From the NCBI GenBank assembly GCA_036825195.1, contig DAISYQ010000001.1:1-64000 (forward strand): a stretch of 64,000 nt of DNA, given 5' to 3'. Shown piece by piece: positions 25,841 to 35,970 of the stretch. Each line of letters begins with the position of its first letter. The first letter of the stretch is position 1. This stretch comes from UBA2210 sp036825195. GTDB lineage: Bacteria; Desulfobacterota; Syntrophia; Syntrophales; UBA2210. Position numbers and translations under genes: made by a program. A model generated the notes under the pieces. The model was not told the origin of the DNA and did not search any database. It worked only from the letters and a program-made list of their open reading frames with translations.

Positions 25841-28396
25841 ATGAAAAAAGGGATCGTTAAATACATAGGCCCCGTGCTGGGGATTCTGCTCTTCACTGCG
25901 GCACTGTGGGTCCTTGACCGTGAACTGAAAGCCTATCATTTCCGCGATATACTCCATTATCTGGGCTCCATCCCCAGCCGCGGTATCGTTCTGGCTATTA
26001 TCCTTACCTTCCTGAGTTACTTCATCATGACCTTCTACGATGCCCTTGCCCTGCGCTACATTCGTCACCCTCTTCACTACAGAAAGATCGCCCTTGCCTC
26101 ATTCACCGGCTATGCCTTCAGTAACAATCTCGGTTTTTCACTTGTGGCGGGAAGCACCGTCCGCTACCGGCTTTACTCTTCCTGGGGCTTTTCCACCATG
26201 GAAATCGCCAAAGTGATCACCTTTTGCAGTATCACCCTCTGGCTCGGATTTTTTCTCCTCGGGGGTATCGTGTTTCTCGGCGAACCCCTTATGATCCCCA
26301 CAACCCTGCACATCCCTTTTGCATCCGTCAAACTCCTGGGGTTGCTCTTTCTTGCTATCGTAGCATCTTATCTGATCGTGAGTCTTGTTCACAAACGGCC
26401 CTTTAAAATCAAGGATTGGGAGTTTACTCTCCCCTCGTCCCGTTTCTTTCTCGGTCAGATGGCGGTGGCTCTTATGGACTGGATCCTGGCAGGAAGTGTT
26501 CTCTTCGTTTTGCTCCCTGCTTCATCGCAACTGAATTTTATGTACTTTCTGGGACTGTACCTTCTCGCACAGATCGCCGGCCTTGCAAGCCAGATACCGG
26601 GAGGACTCGGCGTATTCGAAACGGTGATGATGATCCTCCTGACTCCCACCCTCTCCGGGCCGGTCGTCTTCGGGTCCCTTGTGGCGTACCGAGGTCTCTA
26701 CTATCTTCTCCCTCTTCTCATTGCGTCCCTTCTCCTGGGCATGGAGGAGATTATATCCAGGAAAGAGGGGTTCCTGAAAATTGGCCGGGCAGTCGGCAAA
26801 TGGGTCCCGTCGATGGTACCGAATGTATTTGCCTTTACGACCTTTGTGGGGGGAGTGATTCTCCTTTTTTCCGGAGCGACACCGGGGCAAGCTACCAGAC
26901 TGGCCTGGATCAACGACCTGCTCCCCCTTCCGATTATCGAGGCTTCTCATTTTCTCGCCAGTCTTGCCGGAGCAGCACTTCTCCTGCTGGCCAGAGGTCT
27001 GCAACGGAGGGTTGACAGCGCCTATGTACTCACCATCGTTCTCCTGGGGTTTGGTATTGCCTTATCCCTTTTCAAGGGTCTGGATTACGAAGAAGCGTTT
27101 ATTTTGGCAATCATGCTCGGCGCTCTCCTCAGTTGCCGAAAGTGTTTTTATCGAAAGGCATCTCTTGTGAGCGGAACCTTTACCCCCGGTTGGATAGCCG
27201 CTATTGTTCTTGTCGTGTTCACGTCGATATGGCTCGGATTATTTGCCTACAAGCATGTGGAATATTCGAATGAACTCTGGTGGCACTTCACCCTTGCCGG
27301 ACATGCACCCCGATTTCTCCGGGCTACCGTCGGCATACTTGGGGTATTTTTCTTTTTTGCCATTGCACATCTCCTTCGTCCTCTGCCGGCGAGGCCCTCG
27401 CCTCCCTCGACAGGAGACATGGAACAGGTTGCCTCCATTGCCCGGCAATCAACGCAAACCTATGCCAACCTCTCCCTGCTGCAGGACAAGGAATTTCTTT
27501 TCAGTGAAAACCGAAATGCATTTATCATGTACCGAATCGAGGGGCGCAGTTGGATCGCCATGGGAGACCCTGTGGGTCCGGCCGAAGAACTGCCCGAACT
27601 GGTGTGGCAGTTTCGCGAACTCTGCGAACGCTACAATGGATGGCCCGTTTTTTATGAGGTAGATGGAGAGAACCTCCCTCTTTACCTTGATCTCGGTCTC
27701 GCCTTCCTGAAACTCGGCATGGAGGGCCGCGTCAACCTGGAGGACTTTTCCCTTGAGGGAAGCGCCCGCAAAAATCTGCGTCACACCCATCACAAGCTTG
27801 AAAGAGAAGGCTGCCTCTTCGAGGTAATTCCCGTAGAACATGTGGTATCCTCCCTCCACGAATTAAAAACTATTTCCGATGCCTGGCTCGCGGAAAAAAA
27901 TACCCGGGAAAAAGGATTCTCTCTCGGGTTTTTCCAGGAGGAGTACCTGCGCCGCTTTCCCGTAAGTGTGGTGAAAAAGGATGGGAAAATCGTAGCCTTC
28001 GCCAATCTATGGGAGAGTGCACGGAAAGAAGAACTCTCCATCGACCTTATGCGTTACACTCCCGAAGCACCCGAGGGAATCATGGAGTACCTCTTTATAG
28101 AGATACTGCTCTGGGGAACAGCACAGGGATACCGCTGGTTCAATCTTGGTATGGCTCCCCTGTCGGGGCTTGAGGCGCGAGAACTGGCACCGCTTTGGCA
28201 CCGGGTGGGAGCTTTTATATTTCAGCACGGAGAACATTTTTATAATTTTCAGGGGTTGCGGCACTATAAACAAAAGTTCGATCCCGAATGGAGACCGAAA
28301 TATCTGGCATCACCGAGCGGCTTCGCTCTGCCGAGAATCTTAACCAACCTTGCCTCCCTGATTTCAGGCGGTCTTTCAGGGACTATATCAAAATAA
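25841..28396 (+). CDS. mprF: Bifunctional phosphatidylglycerol lysyltransferase/flippase
   Basis: An 851-residue membrane protein. Residues about 1-510 contain 13-14 hydrophobic segments of the LPG flippase domain, including SNNLGFSLVAGSTVRYRLY near 94-112 and QIPGGLGVFETVMM near 252-265. Residues about 545-840 form the cytoplasmic DUF2156 synthase domain (GRSWIAMGDPVG, SARKNLRHTHHKLEREG, WFNLGMAPLSGL). MprF transfers Lys (or Ala) from aminoacyl-tRNA to phosphatidylglycerol and flips the product outward, lowering surface negative charge and sensitivity to cationic peptides. Length matches full-size MprF. It stands alone between AT-rich genes and an HD protein. Confidence 0.93.
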   Translation: MKKGIVKYIGPVLGILLFTAALWVLDRELKAYHFRDILHYLGSIPSRGIVLAIILTFLSYFIMTFYDALALRYIRHPLHYRKIALASFTGYAFSNNLGFSLVAGSTVRYRLYSSWGFSTMEIAKVITFCSITLWLGFFLLGGIVFLGEPLMIPTTLHIPFASVKLLGLLFLAIVASYLIVSLVHKRPFKIKDWEFTLPSSRFFLGQMAVALMDWILAGSVLFVLLPASSQLNFMYFLGLYLLAQIAGLASQIPGGLGVFETVMMILLTPTLSGPVVFGSLVAYRGLYYLLPLLIASLLLGMEEIISRKEGFLKIGRAVGKWVPSMVPNVFAFTTFVGGVILLFSGATPGQATRLAWINDLLPLPIIEASHFLASLAGAALLLLARGLQRRVDSAYVLTIVLLGFGIALSLFKGLDYEEAFILAIMLGALLSCRKCFYRKASLVSGTFTPGWIAAIVLVVFTSIWLGLFAYKHVEYSNELWWHFTLAGHAPRFLRATVGILGVFFFFAIAHLLRPLPARPSPPSTGDMEQVASIARQSTQTYANLSLLQDKEFLFSENRNAFIMYRIEGRSWIAMGDPVGPAEELPELVWQFRELCERYNGWPVFYEVDGENLPLYLDLGLAFLKLGMEGRVNLEDFSLEGSARKNLRHTHHKLEREGCLFEVIPVEHVVSSLHELKTISDAWLAEKNTREKGFSLGFFQEEYLRRFPVSVVKKDGKIVAFANLWESARKEELSIDLMRYTPEAPEGIMEYLFIEILLWGTAQGYRWFNLGMAPLSGLEARELAPLWHRVGAFIFQHGEHFYNFQGLRHYKQKFDPEWRPKYLASPSGFALPRILTNLASLISGGLSGTISK

Positions 28397-28609
28397 TTAG
28401 ATCGAATGCTCCCAATTACCGGAGGATATGATAGATTGATCACCATCCAGGAAGCGCTTGTCAAATCGGATATAGACCTTGTGATGAGGAGAAAAAAGAG
28501 TGGACGTAATACACAATACCGGAGGAGAGCCCATGTCTTGCCTCAACACGTATTGTCCTTTGATCTCAATTGCTTGATATTTTAACAAAAGTCCTGTATT
28601 CATGTATCC

Positions 28610-30028
28610 ATGAAAGGCGCAAACACGGAAACAGCGAAAACTTACCGAGGGAAGGCGCTTATCGCCGACCCCATATACCAGTATATCTGGTTTACCGTGC
28701 CGTCTCCCGATCTCCCCTCTGAAAAGACAGAAAAAGATCTGATAGATTCCCAATGGTTGCAGAGACTCAGGAGGATATATCAGCTTCAGAGCGCCCGCTG
28801 GGTGTACCCCTCGGCGGAACATACCAGATTTCAGCACTCTCTCGGTACCATGCACATGGCCGGTGAATTCGGTAAGCATCTCTATCCGGGACTCAGAGAA
28901 ACCTTTCCTGAAATACCGTCCATCAACCTGATTGAAGAACTCCTGCGGGTGGGAGGTCTTCTCCATGACGTGGGGCACGGACCGTACGGCCACTTCTTCG
29001 ACGACCATTTCCTGAGCGAATATGGACTGACCCACGAGATACTGGGTCAGAAGATTATCACCGACAGACTCGGCCCTTTGATACAGGATATCAGGCGGAG
29101 CCCTTCGGGTCCTTTCGGTGAGGGAGAACGTCTTGATCCGGAGCAGATAGCCTTCCTTATAAAAAAACCCGAAAGTGAGAGAAAAGAGCAGCCCGGATGG
29201 CTCTACCTATTAAGACAGCTCTTTTCCGGTGTCTATACCGTTGATAATCTTGACTATGTTCAAAGAGACGCCTACATGACCGGGTTTTCAATCGATATCG
29301 TTGACATGCAGCGGCTTCGATTCTATACCTTCTTTACGGAAAGGGGTCTAACCCTTCACCAGATGGGGATTTCGGCGCTCACCAGATTTCTGAACGCCAG
29401 GCTCAATCTCTATTCCAATGTATACTTCCACCGGACCACACGGGCCCTCGATCTCCATCTTCAGGAGATATTCAGTGACACCATGAACATCATATTTCCC
29501 CGTAACCCAGTCGACAATCTGGATGACTATCTGAACTGCGACGACTGGAGCCTGTTCAACGAGGTAAAAGGGTGGCCGACGTCACAAGACACGGAAAGGG
29601 TACGACTGGGGAGACAGTGGGAAAAACTCCACAGCAGGCAGGTAAAGTGGAAGATGTCTTTCTCATCGGAGTTCTTCGTGGAAAAAGTTCAGCGAGGGAT
29701 CAGATTTTCCAGCGTGGAAGAATATGAACGGCAGATCAGGGAAGCCCTTCCCGAGACACTGAAAGAGATGGAGTTTCGGGTGGATCTGGCGACACAGGAC
29801 CCCAGGCCGATCAATCCCATGGCGGAAGGTGATAAGAAAATAAACGTCTTCAACCCCTCCACTGAATCCATATCGCTCGAACCCATGAACGATATCTACC
29901 GCTTTATACCGGCGCGGGTCATGCATTTCCGGGTGTTTGCTCTCGACCACCGTCATGACGAAGCGCTGACGGTCGCTTCCGAAAAGGTCTTGGGCACGAT
30001 CGGTGAGGTTGTGACCACGAATATTTGA
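28610..30028 (+). CDS. HD-domain phosphohydrolase (dGTPase-like)
   Basis: A 472-residue protein with an HD metal-dependent phosphohydrolase core. The first metal ligand His lies in RFQHSLGTMHMA (about 72-83), the HD pair in GGLLHDVGHGPYGHFFDDH (about 114-132), and a later Asp in YTVDNLDYVQRDAYMTG near 204-220. The opening DPIYQYIWF and the QLQSARWVYPSAEHTR block match dGTPase/SAMHD1-related proteins, which hydrolyse deoxynucleoside triphosphates. A weak TTGATA/TATTCA promoter-like pair ends just before the ATG. Substrate specificity is unproven. Confidence 0.85.
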   Translation: MKGANTETAKTYRGKALIADPIYQYIWFTVPSPDLPSEKTEKDLIDSQWLQRLRRIYQLQSARWVYPSAEHTRFQHSLGTMHMAGEFGKHLYPGLRETFPEIPSINLIEELLRVGGLLHDVGHGPYGHFFDDHFLSEYGLTHEILGQKIITDRLGPLIQDIRRSPSGPFGEGERLDPEQIAFLIKKPESERKEQPGWLYLLRQLFSGVYTVDNLDYVQRDAYMTGFSIDIVDMQRLRFYTFFTERGLTLHQMGISALTRFLNARLNLYSNVYFHRTTRALDLHLQEIFSDTMNIIFPRNPVDNLDDYLNCDDWSLFNEVKGWPTSQDTERVRLGRQWEKLHSRQVKWKMSFSSEFFVEKVQRGIRFSSVEEYERQIREALPETLKEMEFRVDLATQDPRPINPMAEGDKKINVFNPSTESISLEPMNDIYRFIPARVMHFRVFALDHRHDEALTVASEKVLGTIGEVVTTNI

Positions 30029-30068
30029 TCCCGGAACAGTACGACCGCTTTTTTATCCGTACCTCGAT

Positions 30069-31763
30069 TCAGCTGACAGTTTCCACCTTCGTCAGCTTTG
30101 CCCCGATCAGCGAAGCGATGACAACCAGGGTTGTGGAGATGAAGATCATCATAATCCCCAGAGCGGAGAGCTGTCCCCACAAGCCGTCTTCGGCGAACCG
30201 GAAGATCTGAACAGCCAGGACCTCTGTCCCCGGCCTGGAGAGAACAACCGAGAGGGTCAATTCACGGACAAACATGGTCGCCATCAGGATCCATCCCGAC
30301 ACAACACCGGGGATCAGTAAGGGAATGACAATCCGTCGGAGGGTATAGAGTGTACTCCCACCACAGACCCTCGACGATTCTTCCAGATGACTGTGGATCT
30401 GAATGAAGGCACTCGTGAGCGGTCGAATCCCGTACGGAAGGTATGTGGCAATATACCCGATCAGGAGTGCCCAGATCGTCGCATAGAGCGGTGTTTGAAC
30501 AAAAAACCACATAAAGCCGACACCAATGACGATTCCGGGGAACGAGAACGAAAGAAAACTTAACGATTCCAGAAGGCCTGACGCCCGTGTACGAATCTTA
30601 ACGATGACATAGGCCACAAAGACCGAAAGGACTACGCCCAGCGACGATCCGACGATGCCCAGAAAAACACTGTTTTTCAGGGAGAGCAGCGAGATGGGAT
30701 CTCTCAGTACTTCTATCCAGTGCCGCCAGCTCATCATGGAGAAGGCCTTCGCGCTCGGTACCATGGAGTACGGAACGAGTGATGTATAGAACAGTACCAG
30801 AACCGGCAGTACGATCAGGACAAAGGAAAGGATGCCGACGATCACAAAAAGGGGATACTTGGCTTTTTTAAGGTCGACTACGGAGGGTTTATATCCCCTG
30901 CTTGAGATCGTCACATACTTTTCACTTTCCGAGGTCAGGTATCGATACAGGTAAATGAGTGTGATCGACGCGGCCAGGGCGCTCATGCCGACCGCCGCAG
31001 CCATGCCGTAGTCCGCGGCAAAACCGGTCGCGACAATCCGGTATATATGCGTCGCCAGCACATAGATTCGTCCCGGCATGCCAATAACGGAAGGGACGGC
31101 AAATGATGCCAAACTCCGGACGATAACCAGTATGAAGGAGGCCAGAATGGCAGGCCTGAGAACCGGCAGCGTTACCCTGATCAGGGTCCGCAGGTTTGAT
31201 GCCCCGCAGACCTTCGAAGATTCCTCAAAGGACACATCGAAGGACGCCATGGCGGGAGCAAGGATCAGATAGGCGATGGGCAGGTCCAGCAACCCTTCCA
31301 CCATGATCATACCCTGCAGCGTGTAAATGTTGAAGGGAGAGCCTTCCAGTGATAACAGTTCTTGTAAAAGCAGGTTGATCATACCGTTGGATGGATTCAG
31401 CAGAAGCACCCAGCTGACGGAGAACAGGATATGGGGAATCATCATAGGGATAATGGAGATAATCCGGAACAGGAATTTGAAGGGGATGTTGGTTCTCGTA
31501 TTCAGGTAGGCCAGAAACAGTGCCAGACAGGTAGCAATAAAGGCGGACCCGATGGTGAATATGACGGTATTGATAATGATTCCGGCAAAAGCGGGGTCGG
31601 TATAAGCCCGTGTGTACTTCTCCAGGGTAAAACTGCCGAAGGCCCCGAGACCCTCGGAAAAGCTCCCGAAAACAAGCATAACGACAGGGCACACCGTCAG
31701 GAAGCCCACAATTACAATCAGGCTTGGTGTCAGTGCCGCTCTTGTATTAATCGTTCCACTCAT
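30069..31763 (-). CDS. ABC transporter permease, FbpB/AfuB-type (fused two-domain)
   Basis: A 564-residue permease with two repeats of a BPD_transp_1 domain, about 12 membrane segments in total. EAA-type loops appear twice: SFEESSKVCGASNLRTLIRV near 175-194 and HLEESSRVCGGSTLYTLRRI near 460-479. Fused permeases of this type serve ferric iron (FbpB, AfuB), thiamine or 2-aminoethylphosphonate importers. Its start overlaps the ATPase stop by four bases, showing tight coupling. Confidence 0.9.
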   Translation of the reverse strand: MSGTINTRAALTPSLIVIVGFLTVCPVVMLVFGSFSEGLGAFGSFTLEKYTRAYTDPAFAGIIINTVIFTIGSAFIATCLALFLAYLNTRTNIPFKFLFRIISIIPMMIPHILFSVSWVLLLNPSNGMINLLLQELLSLEGSPFNIYTLQGMIMVEGLLDLPIAYLILAPAMASFDVSFEESSKVCGASNLRTLIRVTLPVLRPAILASFILVIVRSLASFAVPSVIGMPGRIYVLATHIYRIVATGFAADYGMAAAVGMSALAASITLIYLYRYLTSESEKYVTISSRGYKPSVVDLKKAKYPLFVIVGILSFVLIVLPVLVLFYTSLVPYSMVPSAKAFSMMSWRHWIEVLRDPISLLSLKNSVFLGIVGSSLGVVLSVFVAYVIVKIRTRASGLLESLSFLSFSFPGIVIGVGFMWFFVQTPLYATIWALLIGYIATYLPYGIRPLTSAFIQIHSHLEESSRVCGGSTLYTLRRIVIPLLIPGVVSGWILMATMFVRELTLSVVLSRPGTEVLAVQIFRFAEDGLWGQLSALGIMMIFISTTLVVIASLIGAKLTKVETVS

Positions 31764-32848
31764 TTCGACAGTACAAAGCAGTGATCCGGATCAAAGAAAA
31801 AGGTAATCTCTTCCCCTTTTTCGACAACGGCGGTCGGTTCAATCTTTGTAAAGAGGGGGGTATCCGCAATGAAAACCTCACCCTCGTAAGCCTCTCCGAT
31901 AAAGACCAGAGAATCGACCCTTCCCCGAAAGATATTGCGGCTCTCCCGGGTATCGTGTGCTACCACCCTGATAAATTCGGGGCGAATGCATACCGAAACG
32001 GTATCTCCGGGGGTTGTATCGAGGCTCTTGAGGCAGGTAACGGCTCCTATTGGGGTATCGATAACCGCATACGAATCCTCAACAGCCCGCACCTTCCCTT
32101 CGATCAGGTTGGCTCGTCCGATGAAATCCGCCACAAATTGATGATCGGAGTTGAAATAGATCTTTTTGGGAGACCCTATTTCGATAATGTGGCCGTCCTT
32201 CATCACCGCAATGGCGTCCGACAGTGCGAGGGCTTCGACCCGGTCATGCGTCACATAGACGGCAGTGATCTTCAATTCGGTTAGAAAGTCCCTCAACTCT
32301 TTCCGGGTTTCTTCTCTCAGCTTGGCGTCCAGATTGCTCAACGGTTCGTCGAACAGGATCACCTTGGGCTCGGCAACCAGCGCCCGGGCCAGTGCGACGC
32401 GCTGCTGCTGACCTCCGCTCAGTTTCGTCGCCGGACGGTTTTCAAACCCTTCAAGCTGCACGAATTTCAAGGTTCTTTTTACTTTTTCTATAATGCTTTT
32501 CTTGGGTTCCTTCCGGGTTTGCAGCGGGTATGCAACGTTATCAAACACATTCATATGAGGCCAGATTGCATAGGTCTGAAATACCATGTTCAGCCCACGT
32601 TTTTCCGGAGGTATGAAGATGTTTTTTTCTTTCGACCAGACCGTTTCCCCGCCGATCGCTATTTCTCCCGAATCCGGCGTTTCCAATCCGACGATACACC
32701 TGAGAAGTGTGGTCTTTCCGCATCCGCTCGGACCCAGCAGGGTAAAAATTTGATTCGACTGAATAGTCAGGTCAACATCGGCCAGAGCTCTTATTCTCCT
32801 GCCGTCCGAGAAATAATCCTTGTTTAATCCTGTTATGCTGATACCCAT
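31760..32848 (-). CDS. ABC transporter ATP-binding protein, FbpC/PotA type
   Basis: A roughly 362-residue ATPase with Walker A GPSGCGKTT, signature LSGGQQQRVALARAL, Walker B VILFDEPLSNLD and the H-loop VTHDRVEAL, followed by a C-terminal TOBE domain of the CUT1/Fe3+ type that binds regulatory ligands. An in-frame GTG at 32884 would add 12 residues but lies inside a stem-loop; conserved sequence begins at the ATG at 32848. It is encoded between the binding protein and the permease. Confidence 0.9.
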   Translation of the reverse strand: MGISITGLNKDYFSDGRRIRALADVDLTIQSNQIFTLLGPSGCGKTTLLRCIVGLETPDSGEIAIGGETVWSKEKNIFIPPEKRGLNMVFQTYAIWPHMNVFDNVAYPLQTRKEPKKSIIEKVKRTLKFVQLEGFENRPATKLSGGQQQRVALARALVAEPKVILFDEPLSNLDAKLREETRKELRDFLTELKITAVYVTHDRVEALALSDAIAVMKDGHIIEIGSPKKIYFNSDHQFVADFIGRANLIEGKVRAVEDSYAVIDTPIGAVTCLKSLDTTPGDTVSVCIRPEFIRVVAHDTRESRNIFRGRVDSLVFIGEAYEGEVFIADTPLFTKIEPTAVVEKGEEITFFFDPDHCFVLSK

Positions 32849-32863
32849 AGATACGCACCGAAG

Positions 32864-32899
32864 GGGTTCTGAAACCGGTAACACCCGGCTTCAGAACCC
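32864..32899 (-). promoter_or_regulatory. Stem-loop between binding-protein and ATPase genes
   Basis: GGGTTCTGAA (32864-32873) and TTCAGAACCC (32890-32899) are perfect 10-base arms around a 16-base loop. The structure lies 34 bases after the binding-protein stop. It parallels the stem-loops that follow the other three receptor genes here. Confidence 0.65.
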
Positions 32900-32932
32900 G
32901 GGATGGTTGACTCCATCAACAAAGAACCCCGG

Positions 32933-33934
32933 TTACGGCATGGCGAAGATCTTCTTGAATTCTTCCCCCCAATAACGAATCTCCGTATCCGGCAGTTCAC
33001 GAATGGGCAGAACGGTTGCTTTATCGATGCCCTCTATCGGTGGATAGACACCAGGGCAGAGGACATATTCACCCACCTTATCGGCCAGCATCTGCATGGC
33101 GTCTTTCGACAGCCAGTAATCCATGAATAGTCTTGCGGCATAGGGGTGCTTGGCGTTGGCAACAACAGATATCCCTCGGGGAGTTCCCAGCAGAGGCTGA
33201 TCAATCTTTGCCCAATCCAGTGGGGCCGGAGCCTTGGTGATAATATATTTCGGCATGGAGATGGCGATCAGCTTCTCGCCGCTCTCCACCGGTGCAGGGG
33301 TGGGTCCGAAAGATGTGACAAACATCGGTTTGTTCGCCGCGAGGCCCTTGACGAAATCCATCCAAGCCTTTTCAGAGGAAAAGACATGCTCTTTCAGTCC
33401 GATGAGCCAGGAAATAGTGGTTGCATGGCTGGAAGGATTTGCCATGACAATCTTTCCCTTCCACTTTGGGTCCGCCAGATCTTCGTATCGTTTGGGGACA
33501 TCTTCAGGCTTGACAAGTTCCTTATTGTAAATCAGGGCAACATACTCGATGCCGAAGATCTGGATCTTATCGTCCTTTCGTGTCCATTCGGGATAGATGG
33601 CTGCAGAGGGTGATGCATAGGTCTCCAAGACCCCCTTCTCTTTCAGGAGTTCCATGATCGGCAGGGGGGACTGGAGGACATCGGCAATAAGCTTTCCGGC
33701 CTGATACTCGGTCAGGACGGTGGCGAAGAACTTTGCGGTGGAGATTCTCGTATACTCTCCCTTGACACCCTGATCCCTGGTGAATGCCTCTATGATGGGT
33801 TGAATGGCCGTGATGTTGGCGTAAAACGACACCTTCCCCTCCGCCTTTGCTTTCTCAAGCATGGCTTGATCCGCTGAATATGCAGAGGGAACCACAAGAA
33901 AACCAATCACCAACAAAGTTATGATCTTCTTCAT
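32933..33934 (-). CDS. ABC transporter substrate-binding protein, FbpA/AfuA-like
   Basis: A 333-residue periplasmic protein with a signal peptide (MKKIITLLVIGFLVVPSAYS, cleavage near 20-21). The fold is that of the Fe3+/organic-ion class II receptors: KAEGKVSFYANI, DVLQSP, YKEL-like IYNKELVKPEDVPKRYEDL and DPKWKGKIVMANPSS. The adjacent Tyr-Tyr pair that coordinates iron in FbpA is not evident, so iron may not be the ligand; thiamine, phosphonate or another organic anion are alternatives. First gene of a three-gene ABC importer. Confidence 0.88.
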   Translation of the reverse strand: MKKIITLLVIGFLVVPSAYSADQAMLEKAKAEGKVSFYANITAIQPIIEAFTRDQGVKGEYTRISTAKFFATVLTEYQAGKLIADVLQSPLPIMELLKEKGVLETYASPSAAIYPEWTRKDDKIQIFGIEYVALIYNKELVKPEDVPKRYEDLADPKWKGKIVMANPSSHATTISWLIGLKEHVFSSEKAWMDFVKGLAANKPMFVTSFGPTPAPVESGEKLIAISMPKYIITKAPAPLDWAKIDQPLLGTPRGISVVANAKHPYAARLFMDYWLSKDAMQMLADKVGEYVLCPGVYPPIEGIDKATVLPIRELPDTEIRYWGEEFKKIFAMP

Positions 33935-33976
33935 ACCTGCACCTCCTTTGGCATCATATTGTATACTGTTATTTAT

Positions 33977-33995
33977 CTCGGCTTGATGAGCCGAG
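33977..33995 (-). promoter_or_regulatory. Short hairpin upstream of the binding-protein gene
   Basis: CTCGGCT (33977-33983) pairs with AGCCGAG (33989-33995) around five bases. It lies about 45 bases upstream of the binding-protein ATG, within its probable leader. It could be an operator palindrome or a leader structure; no T-run. Confidence 0.4.
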
Positions 33996-34157
33996 CCACC
34001 GGAATCGGAATGGGATGGGATGATACTTAGATGGAATTGATGGTCACAGGATTTTTATACTACTCAACTATCGTATATTCAATAAAAATTTTAACCTATA
34101 TACCTGAGGAATGATACATTGATAGAGTCTTCTATCTTGCTTGACCCTGCTTCGTTA

Positions 34158-35675
34158 TCAGGTAATGAAAAGATCCTTTGAGGAAAAATGGGGATCGCTC
34201 GTAAGATTGACGCCTATACGCCTCAGACCCGCCTCATCTCCCGGCGTGGGGATATGGGTCATGTGTACCTCACAATCCTTGAGATCCTTCAGCCGTTCCA
34301 GGGCAAGCTGGGCGGCGGGGTTTGTCGTTGCGCTTATTCCAAGGGTGATGAGCGTTTCGTTCAGATCGAGGCTGACCGATTTTTCACCGAGGATGTCCGT
34401 CTTCAGATTCACCACCGAATCGATCACGTTCCGGGGCAACAGTTTGATCTTTCCCGGGATTTCCGCCAGATGCTTTATGGCGTGTATGACGAGACTGGAT
34501 GCCGCGTGCATGAGAGGTGAGTTATTGCCGGTAATGATGGTGCCGTCTTTCAGTTCAATGGCGGCCCCACAGTAGACCCCCTCATTACCCTTCTCTCTTC
34601 TCCGCGCTTCATCGGCAGCATCGCGAGCCGGTCTTACGACCCTTCTATCCTCAGGTTCGAGATGGAAGTCTTTGATAAAGTTTTCTACCCGCTGAACCAT
34701 TTCCCTTTCGGTAAGTCCCAAAGCGTATTCACACCGGTATCTGAAGTATCGTCTGAGTACCTCCTGCTTTGCGGCCTCCTGCGCCACCTCATCGTCTATG
34801 ATCGCAAAACCGCAACGATTAACCCCCATGTCGGTTGGAGATTTATACAGGGACTCGCCTCCCGTGATTTTTTCGAGAATCCTCTTGAGAACCGGGAATG
34901 TTTCCACATCACGGTTATAGTTGACCGCTTCCCGGCCATAGGATTCGAGGTGAAAGGGATCGATGAGAATAAAATCGCCGATGTCCGCCGCTGCCGCTTC
35001 ATAGGCTATATTTATGGGATGGTTCAGGGGTAGATTCCAGATCGGAAAGGTTTCAAACTTCGCGTATCCGGCTTGTAGTCCTTTCTTGTAGTCATGGTAC
35101 AGTTGGGAAAGACAAGTTGCCAGTTTACCACTTCCAGGGCCCGGGCCGGTAACGACAACCAGGGGCTTTTCCGCTTCGATATATGCATTCGTGCCATATC
35201 CCCCGTCACCGACGATCGCCTCCACATCCGTAGGATATCCCTTTGTATACCGATGCGTATAGACCCGTACTCCCCGACGTTCCAGTTTATTCCTGAATTG
35301 TATGGCCGATGGTTGATCCTCAAAACGGGTTACGACAACCCCCAGGACATCGAGTCCCCAGCTTCTCAGGTCGTCTATCAGTCTCATCGCATCCGAATCG
35401 TAGGTTATGCCGAAATCCGCCCGTATCTTCTTCCGCTCGATATCACCGGCGTAAATACAGAGGATGATTCCGACCTTCTCGCCGAGCTGCCGGAGAAGTC
35501 TTACCTTCACGTTCGGATCGTATCCGGGTAAAACCCGTGCAGCATGATAGTCGTAGATAAGCTTCCCTCCGAATTCGAGGTACAGCCTGTTGCCGAATCG
35601 TTCGACCCTGTCCAGGATGGCTGCGGTCTGTTCTTCAAGATACCTCTTATTGTCAAAGGCAATGGCTTCCGTCAT
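34158..35675 (-). CDS. DUF1846 (UPF0371) family protein
   Basis: A 505-residue protein spanning the whole DUF1846 family. Typical stretches are the opening AFDNKRYLEEQTAAI, LYLEFGGKLIYDYHAARVLPG written in parts near 31-51, VTGPGPGSGKLATCLSQLYHD near 175-195 (a P-loop-like glycine-rich element), and NNSPLMHAASSLVIHAIK in the C-terminal part. Crystal structures of the family are known but the function is not; it is common in anaerobes. It is divergent from nrdD, which may or may not be meaningful. Confidence 0.9.
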   Translation of the reverse strand: MTEAIAFDNKRYLEEQTAAILDRVERFGNRLYLEFGGKLIYDYHAARVLPGYDPNVKVRLLRQLGEKVGIILCIYAGDIERKKIRADFGITYDSDAMRLIDDLRSWGLDVLGVVVTRFEDQPSAIQFRNKLERRGVRVYTHRYTKGYPTDVEAIVGDGGYGTNAYIEAEKPLVVVTGPGPGSGKLATCLSQLYHDYKKGLQAGYAKFETFPIWNLPLNHPINIAYEAAAADIGDFILIDPFHLESYGREAVNYNRDVETFPVLKRILEKITGGESLYKSPTDMGVNRCGFAIIDDEVAQEAAKQEVLRRYFRYRCEYALGLTEREMVQRVENFIKDFHLEPEDRRVVRPARDAADEARRREKGNEGVYCGAAIELKDGTIITGNNSPLMHAASSLVIHAIKHLAEIPGKIKLLPRNVIDSVVNLKTDILGEKSVSLDLNETLITLGISATTNPAAQLALERLKDLKDCEVHMTHIPTPGDEAGLRRIGVNLTSDPHFSSKDLFIT

Positions 35676-35835
35676 GGTTTCCCTCTTTTCTTATTTTCTG
35701 AAACCACTCAGCTTTTTGACTGTTCTTGACAAGTTCCGGACTGTCAATGCACGAAGAAAGAATAGTAGACTGTCCTGCATAAGTAAAGACGTTTCTGCCG
35801 GTGTATCGTGCAGAAATGATACCTTGGTTGCTATC

Positions 35836-35893
35836 GAGTTATATACTCTGATATTAATCACATACGAATAGTCCCTGGAATCTATCATATAGA
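35836..35893. promoter_or_regulatory. Two operator-like palindromes upstream of nrdD
   Basis: GAGTTATATACTC (35836-35848) and TCTATCATATAGA (35881-35893) are imperfect and near-perfect palindromes in the AT-rich 295-base space between divergent DUF1846 and nrdD. They recall the AT-rich palindromic boxes read by NrdR, but the 45-base centre spacing differs from the 31-32 bases usual for NrdR and the sequences do not match its consensus well. Confidence 0.25.
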
Positions 35894-35970
35894 AAGCTTG
35901 CAATATTTCCATAAACAGAATACCTATCGGCTATAAAACCAACGCGGAAATAATCTCAGGAACTATATTC

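Noticed and set aside
28400..28609. Possible small gene of about 47 codons starting at a TTG near 28437
   Set aside because: The nearby ATG is followed by a stop after three codons, and the TTG frame has no recognisable motif; the segment may just be spacer.
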